This document shows, one piece after another, positions 49,683-58,455 of a stretch of 64,000 bases of DNA. How positions within the stretch are numbered: position 1 is the stretch's first letter; the number at the start of each line of letters is the position of its first letter. Origin of the DNA: Dehalococcoidia bacterium (GTDB taxonomy: Bacteria > Chloroflexota > Dehalococcoidia > Lucifugimonadales > JAGWBF01); the NCBI GenBank assembly GCA_021295955.1, contig JAGWBJ010000016.1, positions 1-64,000 of the forward strand, read 5' to 3'. The notes below the pieces were generated by a model. It was not told where the DNA came from, did not search any database, and worked only from the letters and a program-made list of their open reading frames with translations. A program made the position numbers and the translations under genes.

Positions 49683-50537
49683 CTACTCCTCGTCGTCCTC
49701 CGCGCCCGACCTGGCGCCCTTGGCGGCAAAGAGGGACTCCGCGGGCTCCTGGTCTTCGGTAAGCTCCACGCTGTCCCCGTAGCTCTCTCTCCAGTCGACA
49801 ACCTGGGCCTCGTCCTCGTCCAGATCGCTGTCCACGTCGTACCTCAGGAGGGCGTCGGTCCAGTAGGCCTTGCGGCGTTCGTCCCTGCGGTCGGTGGGGA
49901 AGGAGCAGATGCCCCGGGTGTCCTGGTGCCGGTACGTCTCCAGGATGATCACCGATACGTCCTGCGGGTTTACGCTTATGATCGCTGCCTCGTACTGGTT
50001 GCCGCCCCTCATTAGGCGTGTGAGGCGCATACCCAGCTTGGGCTCGACCTGGCCCAGATAGTCGCCCTGCTGGTTTTCGACCAGGAGCATGTGCTCCTTG
50101 GCCCGCAGCTCCACCGAGTCACCCGCCGCCATCCGGCCCAGGGTCTCCAGACCCGCGGGCTTCTCTAAGGCGGTCATACAGGACTTGCCCCGCTCCTCGA
50201 TAAACAGGTAGGGGCTAACGACCTTACCCTGCTTGGGCGGTCTCGCCGTCTCCTCCAGGTGGAGCAGCCTCTCCAGGTTCTTCTTGGCGATGGAGTTGTA
50301 CGGGGAGATGCGGGCCGCGCTCTCGAACGCCGACCTGGCCCCCGAGTAGCGGCCCAGCTCCATAAAAGCCTTGCCCAGCCGGTTCAGCGCCTCCACGTCG
50401 TCGGGAAACAGACGAAGGACCTCGCGGTTGACCTCCACGGCCTGCTCCCAGTCTCCCTCCAAAGCCAAGCCGATGGCCTCCCGGCTCTTCATCCTCCGGA
50501 GCCTGTCCTTTTTTTCAGTCCTGACCGTCTCCATCAT
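49683..50537 (-). CDS. TPR-repeat protein with acidic tail
   Basis: A 284-residue protein. Residues about 15-95 hold two to three TPR-like helical pairs (AIGLALEGDWEQAVEVNREVLRLFPDDVEALNRLGKAFMELGRYSGARSAFESAARISPYN). The middle (about 130-205) is a beta-rich region, VELRAKEHMLLVENQQGDYLGQVEPKLGMRL, reminiscent of a HIRAN-type fold but not certain. The C-terminus is strongly acidic. The start MM at 50537 has AGGAG upstream; the track ORF is 35 residues longer without support. Its stop lies one base from the convergent selenoprotein gene stop. The role is unknown. Confidence 0.7.
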   Translation of the reverse strand: MMETVRTEKKDRLRRMKSREAIGLALEGDWEQAVEVNREVLRLFPDDVEALNRLGKAFMELGRYSGARSAFESAARISPYNSIAKKNLERLLHLEETARPPKQGKVVSPYLFIEERGKSCMTALEKPAGLETLGRMAAGDSVELRAKEHMLLVENQQGDYLGQVEPKLGMRLTRLMRGGNQYEAAIISVNPQDVSVIILETYRHQDTRGICSFPTDRRDERRKAYWTDALLRYDVDSDLDEDEAQVVDWRESYGDSVELTEDQEPAESLFAAKGARSGAEDDEE

Positions 50538-50704
50538 GAGACAAGCTCCTGGAACACTAACGTCATCTGAGTTATCCACCCTACCATAGTTCGGGCCCTG
50601 GGGGGTCGGGCAAGACGAGCCTTGCACCTGCCTCTGATCCACCCGGGCGCCGCCCGTAGCAGCCCGGCGGCTACTTGCTCATAACTGGATACACTAAAAC
50701 CCAA

Positions 50705-50732
50705 TGGAGGTCAAGTACCTTTTGCACCTCCA
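50705..50732 (-). terminator. Probable terminator of the thrB-lysC-GT2 operon
   Basis: On the minus strand TGGAGGT...ACCTCCA (7-bp stem, 14-base loop) is followed by TTGGGTTTT, 60 bases beyond the glycosyltransferase stop. The remaining gap up to the TPR gene shows nothing else. Confidence 0.45.
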
Positions 50733-50792
50733 TAGAACGAGTTCTTCCGACATTTCCAGGGGCCGGAAGAGCGGAGGCCCCGGATGACCGGC

Positions 50793-51527
50793 TCAGCGGG
50801 ACGGCCGGGAACGGTCGTACCGGCCCGACAGGCGGTACCACCGCATCCTCAGCAGGTCCCTGGTCATGGCCAGGGAGTCACGCACCGGACGCACCTTGCT
50901 ATGGGACCGGTAGTACCAGTCTATGGGCACCTCCACGACCACCATTCCCCGACGCCGCGCGATGTACAGGACCTCCACGTCGAAGGAGAACCCGTCGAAC
51001 CTCTGCAGGGAGAAGACCTCCTCCGCGACCTGGCCCCTGTAACACTTGAAGCCGCATTGGGTATCAGCCAGGCCGGGGAGCACCAACGCCCGTACGGCCA
51101 GGTTGTATATCCGGCCCATCAGATGCCGGGAGCCGGGCTCGCCTATGCGCCTGGCCCCAGGGACCTCCCGGGAGGCGATGGCCACGTCGAACCCCGACCT
51201 GTCCGGGGGCAGGAACCGGGATATCTGGGCGATGGGCATGGAGAGGTCGGCATCGCACGTGAAGCGGAACTCTCCCTCGGCGTCCAGGATGCCGTGCCTT
51301 ACCGCCCACCCCTTGCCGCCGTGAGACAGGGGGAGGAGACGCACTCCGGGATGGTCCTCTCGGAACTCCCTCACGAGGTCGGCCGTGCCGTCGGTGCTGC
51401 CGTCGTCGGCAACGACGACCTCCCACGAGTAGGCCTGGGTCGCCAGATAGTCGGCAACCTCTGTCAGGGTCCCGACAATCCTGCGGCGTTCGTTGTAGGT
51501 GGGGATGACGATGGAAAGAAAGGGCAA
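50793..51527 (-). CDS. Family 2 glycosyltransferase (polyprenyl-phosphate sugar synthase-like)
   Basis: A 244-residue GT2 enzyme. GT-A motifs: SIVIPTYNERRRI at the start, VVVADDGSTDGTADLV, and CDADLSMP as the DxD-like metal site. The middle block DTQCGFKCYRG and FSFDVEVLYIARRRG with DWYYRSHSKV near the end are those of dolichyl/undecaprenyl-phosphate glucosyl- or mannosyltransferases. No C-terminal membrane helices are present. It starts from TTG. It lies 68 bases after lysC on the same strand and may be co-transcribed with it. Confidence 0.87.
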   Translation of the reverse strand: MPFLSIVIPTYNERRRIVGTLTEVADYLATQAYSWEVVVADDGSTDGTADLVREFREDHPGVRLLPLSHGGKGWAVRHGILDAEGEFRFTCDADLSMPIAQISRFLPPDRSGFDVAIASREVPGARRIGEPGSRHLMGRIYNLAVRALVLPGLADTQCGFKCYRGQVAEEVFSLQRFDGFSFDVEVLYIARRRGMVVVEVPIDWYYRSHSKVRPVRDSLAMTRDLLRMRWYRLSGRYDRSRPSR

Positions 51528-51595
51528 CCTTATCCCTCAGCCCCGGGGTTGAAGCACCCTGCGCCGCCCCTGGGAGGCCCTCGCCAGGGACGCAG

Positions 51596-52822
51596 CTACT
51601 CCTCCCGCTCCAGCTGGAAGGCCCGGTGGAGGCAGCGCACCGCGTCCTTGACCCGGTCGTCGCCGATGATGCAGGTGATGCGTATCTCCGAGGTGGTGAT
51701 CATATCGATGTTGATTCCCTCGTCGGCCAGCGCCCGGAACATGCGGGAGGCGTATCCAGGGGCGTTCTGCATGCCCGACCCCACGATGCTCACCTTGCTC
51801 ACCCCGTTGTCGGCGGTGAGTGCCCTGGCGCCGACCTCCTCGGCCACGGGCTTGACGACCTCCAGGGCCTTGGCGGCGTCGGTCCTCGTCACGGTAAAGC
51901 TGAGGTCCGTCAGGTTCTCCACGCTGGCGTTCTGGACGATGGTATCCACGCTGATCGCCTGGTCGGCCAGAGGCTCCAGTACGGCGGCGGCGATACCCGG
52001 CCGGTCCGGCACCCCCTGCAGGGTAATCTTGGCCACGTTGAGGTCATGGGCGATGCCGGTGACCTTGACTCGCTGCTCCATGCCCTTCCTTGCCCCTCCA
52101 TGTATGAGAGTTCCCGGCGTCTCGTTGCGGCTGGAGGCCACATATATGGGCACGTCGTAGAAGGCGCCCAGCTCGATGGCCCGGGGGTGCATCTTTGCCC
52201 CGTAGCTGGCCAGCTCCAGCATCTCCTCGTACCCGATCTCATCCAGCTTCCGTGCCTCGGCCACCGTGTTCGGGTCCGCGGTGTAGATGCCGTCCACGTC
52301 GGTGTACACCTCGCAGCGCTGGGCTCCCAGGGCCGCAGCCAGGGCCACTGCCGTGGTGTCGGAGCCGCCGCGGCCAAGGGTGGTCACGTCCATCTCGTCG
52401 GTGACTCCCTGGAACCCGGCCACGATGACCAGATTCCCCTCCTCCAGCTCCTTGCGCATCCGGCTGGTGTCGACCTCGGAGATGCGGGCCCGGCCGTAGG
52501 TCGTATCCGTCCGGATGCCCGCCTGAAACCCGCTAAGACCCACTGCGTCGTACCCCAGGGCCCGTACGGCCATCGCCAGCAGGGTGCAGGAGACCAGCTC
52601 TCCCGTGGAGAGGAGCAGGTCCAGCTCCCTGGGGTCTGGGGCCCCGCCGGAAACGCTGGTAGCCAGCTCGATGAGGTCGTCGGTGGTGTCGCCCATTGCG
52701 GACACCACCGCAACGATGTCGGTGCCGCGGCCCTTCTCGCGTCCGATGCGCCGGGCCACTCCCCGGATCATGTCGGCGTCCCCCACCGAGCTGCCGCCGT
52801 ACTTCTGGACGATCAGTGCCAT
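51596..52822 (-). CDS. lysC: Aspartate kinase
   Basis: A 408-residue monofunctional aspartokinase, the first step to lysine, threonine and methionine. The kinase domain shows VQKYGGSSVGDADMIRGVA, VVSAMGDTTDDLI, STGELVSC, AGFQGVT, TLGRGGSDTTAVALA and DVDGIYTADP. Two C-terminal ACT domains follow (KITLQGVPDRPGIAAAVLEPL; VSIVGSGMQNAPGYASRMFRAL), which allow feedback control by lysine and/or threonine. It lies 48 bases after the homoserine kinase gene, so the two form a threonine-branch operon. Confidence 0.96.
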   Translation of the reverse strand: MALIVQKYGGSSVGDADMIRGVARRIGREKGRGTDIVAVVSAMGDTTDDLIELATSVSGGAPDPRELDLLLSTGELVSCTLLAMAVRALGYDAVGLSGFQAGIRTDTTYGRARISEVDTSRMRKELEEGNLVIVAGFQGVTDEMDVTTLGRGGSDTTAVALAAALGAQRCEVYTDVDGIYTADPNTVAEARKLDEIGYEEMLELASYGAKMHPRAIELGAFYDVPIYVASSRNETPGTLIHGGARKGMEQRVKVTGIAHDLNVAKITLQGVPDRPGIAAAVLEPLADQAISVDTIVQNASVENLTDLSFTVTRTDAAKALEVVKPVAEEVGARALTADNGVSKVSIVGSGMQNAPGYASRMFRALADEGINIDMITTSEIRITCIIGDDRVKDAVRCLHRAFQLEREE

Positions 52823-52870
52823 AGCGCACTCCGAATGCCATATCCAACGCCGCGGCGTACGTCCACGGCG

Positions 52871-53806
52871 CTACTCTCCGGCGCCCACCACGTGGGCCCC
52901 CCGGGTCGTAGGGCTCGTCACCTTCACCTCACCCTCCACGTTGGCCTGGCGGGCGGCCTCGGCCATCTCGTAGGCCACGGTCATCTCCTTGCCCCGGGTC
53001 AGGGCCAGAATGGTCGACCCGCTTCCCGAGAGGAACACACCAAGCCCGCCCGCATCCAGGGCCGCTCTGAAGATCACCTTCATGGCAGGGAAGAGGGGTT
53101 GCCGGTAGGGCTGGTGGAGACGGTCCCGCGTGGCCGCCGCCAGGTCTTCCAGACGCCCGGATGCCAGGGCGTTCACCAGCAGCCCGACCCTGCCCATATT
53201 ATACACGGCGTCCTCTACGCTGATGCTCCGGGGAAGCACCGCCCGGGCGTCCTCGGTGGCTATCTTTCTGCGTGGGACGAATATGACGGACCGGAGGTCC
53301 GGCGGGAGTGACACCGGCGGAGCTAGGAGGGCGCCGTCGTCGCTGACGATGAGCCTCAGGCCCCCCAGGAGGGCCGCCGACACGTTGTCCGGGTGGCCCT
53401 AGATATCGACGGCCATGTCCAACAGGTCGTGGTCCCCGAACCTGGGCGCATCTCCCCGTCGGGCCTGCTCCAGAAGGGCCCTGCCCGCCACCAGCCCGCC
53501 GACTATGGCAGCGGCGCTGCTCCCGAGACCTCGCTCCAGGGGTATACGGTTGAGACAATGCAGGGCCAGGACCGGCGGAGGGGCGCCGGCCGCCTGGAAC
53601 AGCCTCTGGAAGGACTGGTAGACCAGGTTGCCGGCGCCCGTGGGCAGGGTGTCCGCGCCCTCGCCCTCCAGCGAAACGGATACCCGGTCCGCGGAGGTGA
53701 CGCGGACCTCGTTCCACACGTCCAGGGCCATGCCCAGACAGTCGAACCCCGGCCCGAGGTTGGCGGTGGTCGCCGGCACCCGCACGGTTATGTCCATCTC
53801 GTCCAT
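52871..53806 (-). pseudogene. thrB: Homoserine kinase gene interrupted by an in-frame TAG
   Basis: A GHMP kinase of 311 codons. The first half has VRVPATTANLGPGFDCLGMALDVWNEV and the phosphate loop LERGLGSSAAAIVGG. At the usual EGHPDNV motif the frame reads VDI-TAG-GHPDNVSAALLGGL: TAG (53399-53401) stands where Glu (GAG) is expected, and the downstream half continues in the same frame to the end, with VFLSGSGSTILAL. The ORF track therefore shows two ORFs. One base change (GAG to TAG) explains it. The gene may be dead, polymorphic in the population, or the base may be a sequence error. It lies upstream of lysC. Confidence 0.88.
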
Positions 53807-54040
53807 GACATTTGGCCCCTGACCGGCCTTCTCACCGTCCTCTCGGAGAGGCTCTCAACGGAGCAAGTGTAGAGATACTAGCATAGCATGACTGGGAATC
53901 CGGCGAGGGCATCGGACGATGGGTTGGGGCCAATAAATGCCCGTATCTCGCTTCCATTTAACAATGCTCCGGCGGGATGCCGCTGCTAGAATCGAAGCCG
54001 AAATCAACCAGCTCCCAAATCCCAGCTAGGCGGAAGAATC

Positions 54041-55021
54041 GTGAAAGAAGCAGTAGAGTCTTTCCTGAATCATCTGGTCGTTGAGAAGGGATTCTCACAG
54101 AATACGCTGGGCGCCTATCGAAATGACCTGTACCAGTTCATCGACTTCGCGGGAGGCAAGGTCGGCCCGCCCAACGGCGCCGGGCTGGGAGACGGATGGG
54201 AACGGGTCGACCTGAACCTTCTCACTGACTACGTGTCCAACCTACGGGGCAAGAGGAGCTACCGGGACACGACCACCGCCCGCAAGGTGGCCGCCCTCAA
54301 GTCGTTCTTCAACTTTCTGGTCCAGGAGGAGGCGGTCTCCAGCGACCCCACGGAGTTCCTGGTGGCGCCGAGAACGGGCCGCAACCTGCCAAAGTTCCTG
54401 TCCGAGGAGGAGGTGGCCAGCCTGCTCAAGGCGGCGTCGGGAGACCGGTCTCCCGAGGCCCTGCGAGACTCCGCCATACTGGAGCTCCTGTACGCCACCG
54501 GCCTCCGGGTAACCGAGCTGGTGTCCCTGAACACTCTGGACGTGAACCTGGAGGAAGGGTTCCTCCGATGCATGGGAAAGGGGTCCAAGGAGCGCATCGC
54601 CTATATGTATCCCCGCGCCGTCGAGGTGTTGAGGGACTACTTGGAAAACGGCCGCCCGCGAATGATGGCTTCCAAAGGCGCCGGGAAGAAGAACGGGGAG
54701 AAGGCATCCACCAACGGCTCTGCGAAGAAGACGGACCCTACCGAGAAGGCCCTTTTCCTAAACCAGAGGGGCGACCGCCTGACCCGCCAATGGGTATGGG
54801 CTATCCTCAAGAACTGCGCCAAGAAGGCATCCCTGAACAAGCCCATCACGCCCCACGTCCTGCGCCACAGCTTTGCCACCCACATGCTCAGGAGAGGGGC
54901 CTCCCTGAGGCACCTGCAGGAGCTCCTGGGCCACTCCAGCATCACCACGACCCAGGTGTACACCCACCTCACCGACGAGCACGTCCGGCACGAATACGAC
55001 AGGAGCCACCCAAGGGCCTGA
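54041..55021 (+). CDS. XerC/XerD-like tyrosine recombinase
   Basis: A 326-residue tyrosine recombinase from a GTG start. The N-terminal core-binding domain (VESFLNHLVVEKGFSQNTLGAYRNDL) is followed by the catalytic domain with Arg in YATGLRVTELVSL, Lys in GKGSKERI, HxxR in HVLRHSFATHML, His in LLGHSSITTTQVY and the Tyr nucleophile in the same block. Between GKGSKERIAYMYPRAVEVLRDYL and ALFLNQRGDRLT there is a Lys/Ser/Gly-rich insert of about 35 residues not usual in XerC/D. Since it sits in a stable housekeeping context, chromosome-dimer resolution is more likely than phage integration. Confidence 0.88.
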   Translation: MKEAVESFLNHLVVEKGFSQNTLGAYRNDLYQFIDFAGGKVGPPNGAGLGDGWERVDLNLLTDYVSNLRGKRSYRDTTTARKVAALKSFFNFLVQEEAVSSDPTEFLVAPRTGRNLPKFLSEEEVASLLKAASGDRSPEALRDSAILELLYATGLRVTELVSLNTLDVNLEEGFLRCMGKGSKERIAYMYPRAVEVLRDYLENGRPRMMASKGAGKKNGEKASTNGSAKKTDPTEKALFLNQRGDRLTRQWVWAILKNCAKKASLNKPITPHVLRHSFATHMLRRGASLRHLQELLGHSSITTTQVYTHLTDEHVRHEYDRSHPRA

Positions 55022-55114
55022 TCCCGCATAGGCCCCGCAAGGCCATGGACCACGACCTGCCTGGCCGTCCCGTGTTAAACTATAGAAGACGGAACCGGGG
55101 AGGTGTAAGGCCCA

Positions 55115-55453
55115 ATGCCCCAGCGAGGTAGGTCCAAGAGAGCAGCGGCGCGCCAGACCCAACTGGGTCAGAGGAAGAAGAGACAAGGCCGGGGGCCCGC
55201 GGCCGTCGCACGGACGGCGGGTGCCCCCGATGCCGCAGTGGTGACCGACGCCGAGGTCGCCCGTGCGCCCGAACACCAGCCGGAGCCCCGGCGCCCCGAG
55301 TCGGCCCCCGTGGCCGCGGTCGCTCCCCCCTCCAGGCCCGCAGAAGCCAGGCCGGCCATCTACGGCTACGTCAAGTCCGAGGTGCAGCGCATCGGCATAC
55401 TCGCCGCCGGGGCGCTGGCCGTGCTCATCGTCCTCACCTTCGTCCTAAGGTAG
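55115..55453 (+). CDS. Small tail-anchored membrane protein
   Basis: A 112-residue protein: a very basic N-terminus (PQRGRSKRAAARQTQLGQRKKRQ), an Ala/Pro-rich linker, and one C-terminal transmembrane helix (IGILAAGALAVLIVLTFVL) with almost nothing after it. So it is probably anchored by its C-terminus with the basic part in the cytoplasm. It lies 8 bases before uvrC and 93 bases after the recombinase. I do not recognise a named family. Confidence 0.65.
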   Translation: MPQRGRSKRAAARQTQLGQRKKRQGRGPAAVARTAGAPDAAVVTDAEVARAPEHQPEPRRPESAPVAAVAPPSRPAEARPAIYGYVKSEVQRIGILAAGALAVLIVLTFVLR

Positions 55454-55461
55454 CCTCGGGG

Positions 55462-57348
55462 ATGGCGCGGACCGGGTTCACCCACAGGCTGAGGATTGCC
55501 CCGGAGAAGCCGGGCGTCTACATGATGAAGGACGGCCGGGGACGGGTGATCTACGTGGGCAAGGCGGCCAACCTCCGCGACCGGGTCAGCTCCTACTTCG
55601 GCTCCCCATCCAGCCTCAACACCAAGATCCAAAAGATGGTCTCCAGGGTCGCGGACTTCGAGTTCATCGTAACCGACTCCGAGCCCGAGGCGTTGATCCT
55701 GGAGAACACCATAATCAAGAAGCTGCGCCCCACCTACAACACGCGGCTCAAGGACGACAAGACCTACCCATTCATCAAGATCGACCTCAAGGAAGAGTTC
55801 CCCCAGGTATACATCACCCGCCGGGTAGCCAAGGACGGGGCCCGGTACTTCGGGCCCTTCGCCACGGCGGGCAGCGTCCGGAAGACCCTGGACGTGCTCA
55901 AGAAGCTCTTCCCCTACCGCTCCTGCACCAAGACCATCACCGGTAGGGACCCCCGGCCGTGTCTCGAGTACTACATCAACCGGTGCGTGGCGCCCTGCAT
56001 CGGCCTGGTGGACAGCGCCGAGTACCACAAGGTGGTCCAACAGGTCATCATGTTCATGGACGGCAAGACCGACAGCGTGATGGACAACCTGCGGACCAGG
56101 ATGTTCCAGGCTGCCGACGACCTGGAGTTCGAGAGGGCGGCGGCCCTGCGGGACCAGATACGCAACATCCAGAAGGTCATCGAAGAGCAGCAGATCAAGG
56201 TCGACTCCAACCCCAACGCCGAGATGGACGCCATCGCCATGGCCGAGGGCAAGGACGAGGCTTGGCTGGAGGTGTTCTTCATCCGCAAGGGGAAGCTCAT
56301 AGGCCGGGACCACTTCATCATGGAGGGCACCCAGGACGAGGCGCCTGGACACATCATCTCGGAGTTCATCAAGCAGTTCTACCAGTCGGCCTCCATGGTG
56401 CCCCGCCGCATCATCCTCCAGCACGTCCCCGACGAAGAGGCCCTGATCGAAGAGTGGCTGAGGGGAAAGCGCGGCGGTCCCGTGACCCTGGCCCGTCCCC
56501 AGAGGGGCGACCAGCGGAAGCTGATCAAGATGGTGGAGGAGAACGCGGTCCAGGGCCTGTCCCAGGCCAGGGCCAAGTGGCTGTCGGACACCGACGCGGT
56601 CCAGAGCGGCATGGAGGTCCTCCAGGATGCGCTGAACCTGCCGTCCCTCCCACGGAGAATCGAGTGCTACGACATCTCCAACATCCAGGGCTCCAGCTCC
56701 GTAGGCAGCATGGTGGTCTCCGAGGACGGCTTGCCCAAGCCGGCCCACTACCGGCGGTTCCGCATCAAGAGCGTGGATGGCATCGATGACTACTCCAGCA
56801 TGCAGGAGGTGCTGCGGCGGCGGTTCAAGCGGCTGGCGTCGATGGTGGGCAAGGGCAGCGCCGAGGCGGACGGCCGCGAGCTCCCCCAGATGCCCGATTC
56901 CTCCCCGGACGGCGGATGGGGAGTGGTCCCCAACCTGGTGCTGATAGACGGCGGCAAGGGCCACCTTTCCGCAGCCCTGGAGGTCTTCCTGGAGATGGGG
57001 ATCGACTTCATCCCGCTGGCCTCCCTGGCCAAGGAGAACGAGTGGCTCTTCGTACCAGAGACGCCGGAGCCGATAGTGCTTCCAAGAAACTCCCAGGCCC
57101 TTCACCTGGTACAGCGCATACGGGACGAGGCGCACCGGTTCGCCATCACCTATCACCGCAAGCTCCGCTCCAAGCGGACCATTACCAGCTCCATGGACGC
57201 GGTCCCCGGCATAGGACCCAAGAGGAAGCGGCTGCTGATGCGGCGCTTCGGCTCCATCAAGGGCATCAGGGAAGCGGGGGTCGAGGAGATCGCGGCGGTC
57301 CCGGGAATGACCCGCAAACTGGCTACCAGGCTAAAGGAGTCACTCTAA
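55462..57348 (+). CDS. uvrC: Excinuclease ABC subunit C
   Basis: UvrC, 628 residues, makes the two incisions in nucleotide excision repair. The GIY-YIG nuclease is at about 10-95 (KPGVYMMKDGRGRVIYVGKA). A CxxxxC region (RDPRPCLEYYINRCVAPCIG) and the UvrB-binding UVR motif (about 205-235, DDLEFERAAALRDQI) follow. The RNase H-like domain has ECYDISNIQGSSSVGSMVV and LVLIDGGKGHL, and the C-terminus holds a double helix-hairpin-helix (VPGIGPKRKRLLMRRFGS...VPGMTRKLATRL). Its ATG is 8 bases after the small membrane protein gene. Confidence 0.97.
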   Translation: MARTGFTHRLRIAPEKPGVYMMKDGRGRVIYVGKAANLRDRVSSYFGSPSSLNTKIQKMVSRVADFEFIVTDSEPEALILENTIIKKLRPTYNTRLKDDKTYPFIKIDLKEEFPQVYITRRVAKDGARYFGPFATAGSVRKTLDVLKKLFPYRSCTKTITGRDPRPCLEYYINRCVAPCIGLVDSAEYHKVVQQVIMFMDGKTDSVMDNLRTRMFQAADDLEFERAAALRDQIRNIQKVIEEQQIKVDSNPNAEMDAIAMAEGKDEAWLEVFFIRKGKLIGRDHFIMEGTQDEAPGHIISEFIKQFYQSASMVPRRIILQHVPDEEALIEEWLRGKRGGPVTLARPQRGDQRKLIKMVEENAVQGLSQARAKWLSDTDAVQSGMEVLQDALNLPSLPRRIECYDISNIQGSSSVGSMVVSEDGLPKPAHYRRFRIKSVDGIDDYSSMQEVLRRRFKRLASMVGKGSAEADGRELPQMPDSSPDGGWGVVPNLVLIDGGKGHLSAALEVFLEMGIDFIPLASLAKENEWLFVPETPEPIVLPRNSQALHLVQRIRDEAHRFAITYHRKLRSKRTITSSMDAVPGIGPKRKRLLMRRFGSIKGIREAGVEEIAAVPGMTRKLATRLKESL

Positions 57349-57802
57349 CAGCGAGTCCCCGACCCCTGCGTTTCCTGGACCACAGCCCCGGCACTCTTAC
57401 CACCCTACTACCTTGATACAAGGCCGGTGCATAGATACAAGACCGGTGCAAAATTCACCTTTTCCTGACTCCGTCTCTCCCGCGTGAGGAGACCGTTGCA
57501 TAACCGTCATACCTGCGAAAGCATGTCCTCGTACTTGATGCGGGGGCGGGTATCCAAATCCCAGTGTTTAGGCACGAGCGCATTCAGTCGGCCCTCGTAG
57601 TTTGGCCCGCACCCGGAGTTACGCAAGAGCATCCGAAAGCGGGAGTCCAGTATGCCCACGTGTGCATTCCCGCGTGCGCGGGAATGACGGCAGGCAGATG
57701 GAGAGGGGGACCGCACAGTGTCGCGCTACCTTTTTACACGGTCCCTCCTTGACCCCTCCGGTAGCTTCGTGTACCGTATCAACGTACGGGAGGGGTGGAG
57801 TC
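57349..57802. repeat. Gene-free region with a 19-bp direct repeat and a mosaic module
   Basis: GATACAAGGCCGGTGCATA occurs twice with one change (57415 and 57434). At 57629-57697 there is CGAAAGCGGGAGTCCAGTAT and the exact palindrome ATTCCCGCGTGCGCGGGAAT (57666-57685), homologous to 35964-36028. A minus-strand ORF (57507-57716) with an end reading HWDLDTRPRIKYEDML is not recognised and runs into the repeat; I do not call it a gene. Confidence 0.65.
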
Positions 57803-58381
57803 ATGGCCCTAAGAGTCTCTATCAACCTACCGGGTGATACCGTCATCATCCTGGAGGCCGACGAGCCCGGGCTATGGCGTGAGGTCGTTGACGCAGCCCT
57901 CAAAGACCTGCCCCGGGAAATCCTGCGCCTGAGCACCAACGGGGCCGCCTCCACCAACGGGGCCGCCTCCAAGGAAGCCCCAGTGACCGCAAACGGTACC
58001 CCCAGCGGCAGCCCTGGGGCGCTGGTTTCCGCGCCCGGGCCGGTCGAAGAGGCGGAATCTCCACCGACGGCGACGGGCCGGGCGGCGGAGGAGGCCTTCG
58101 GACGGTTCTGCCGTCGTATGGCACCCACGGGCGACATGCGTCGTACCGTCGTGGCCGCCGAGGGGGCCAAGCGGTACCTGGGAGCGGCGTCGGTGTCCGG
58201 GGAGGACCTGGGCCGGCTCTTCGACCTGGCGGGATGGATGCGTCTGGCCGACTTCCTGCAGACGCTGCGAAACGCCGCCCGGAACAAGTTCGGGTGGCTG
58301 GAACGGGTGCCGGGGAAGCCCGGACACTACGTCGTCACCGCCCAGGGCCGCGCCGAGGTAATCGGTACCGCCGGGCAATAG
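57803..58381 (+). CDS. Hypothetical protein, possible winged-helix C-terminus
   Basis: A 192-residue protein starting ALRVSINLPGDTVIILEADEP at an ATG with GGAGGGGTGGAG upstream. An N-terminal beta/alpha part (about 1-45) is followed by a low-complexity linker with a perfect 18-bp DNA duplication (57935-57970) giving STNGAASTNGAAS. The C-terminal domain (about 95-190) is helical and ends in a likely wing (FGWLERVPGKPGHYVVTAQGRAEV). I do not recognise the family. The 57602 start in the track lies in the repeat and is not supported. Confidence 0.6.
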   Translation: MALRVSINLPGDTVIILEADEPGLWREVVDAALKDLPREILRLSTNGAASTNGAASKEAPVTANGTPSGSPGALVSAPGPVEEAESPPTATGRAAEEAFGRFCRRMAPTGDMRRTVVAAEGAKRYLGAASVSGEDLGRLFDLAGWMRLADFLQTLRNAARNKFGWLERVPGKPGHYVVTAQGRAEVIGTAGQ

Positions 58382-58455
58382 GGCGGTACGGCCCTGCATC
58401 GGGACATGTTCACTCCTGCCGCAACCCCAGAAACACATCAGTCCAGGAGGAGGCC

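Noticed and set aside
53399-53401. TAG in thrB as pyrrolysine or another recoded amino acid
   Set aside because: The expected residue is an ordinary Glu, one base away from TAG, and nothing in the window suggests recoding of TAG; other genes here use TAG as their normal stop.
54041-55021. Xer-like recombinase as the integrase of a mobile island
   Set aside because: It sits among housekeeping genes (thrB, lysC, uvrC), with no tRNA or attachment repeats or phage genes nearby.
57507-57716. Minus-strand ORF ending HWDLDTRPRIKYEDMLSQV
   Set aside because: It reads through the mosaic palindrome, has no ribosome-binding site and no recognised family. It may be a gene remnant but cannot be supported.
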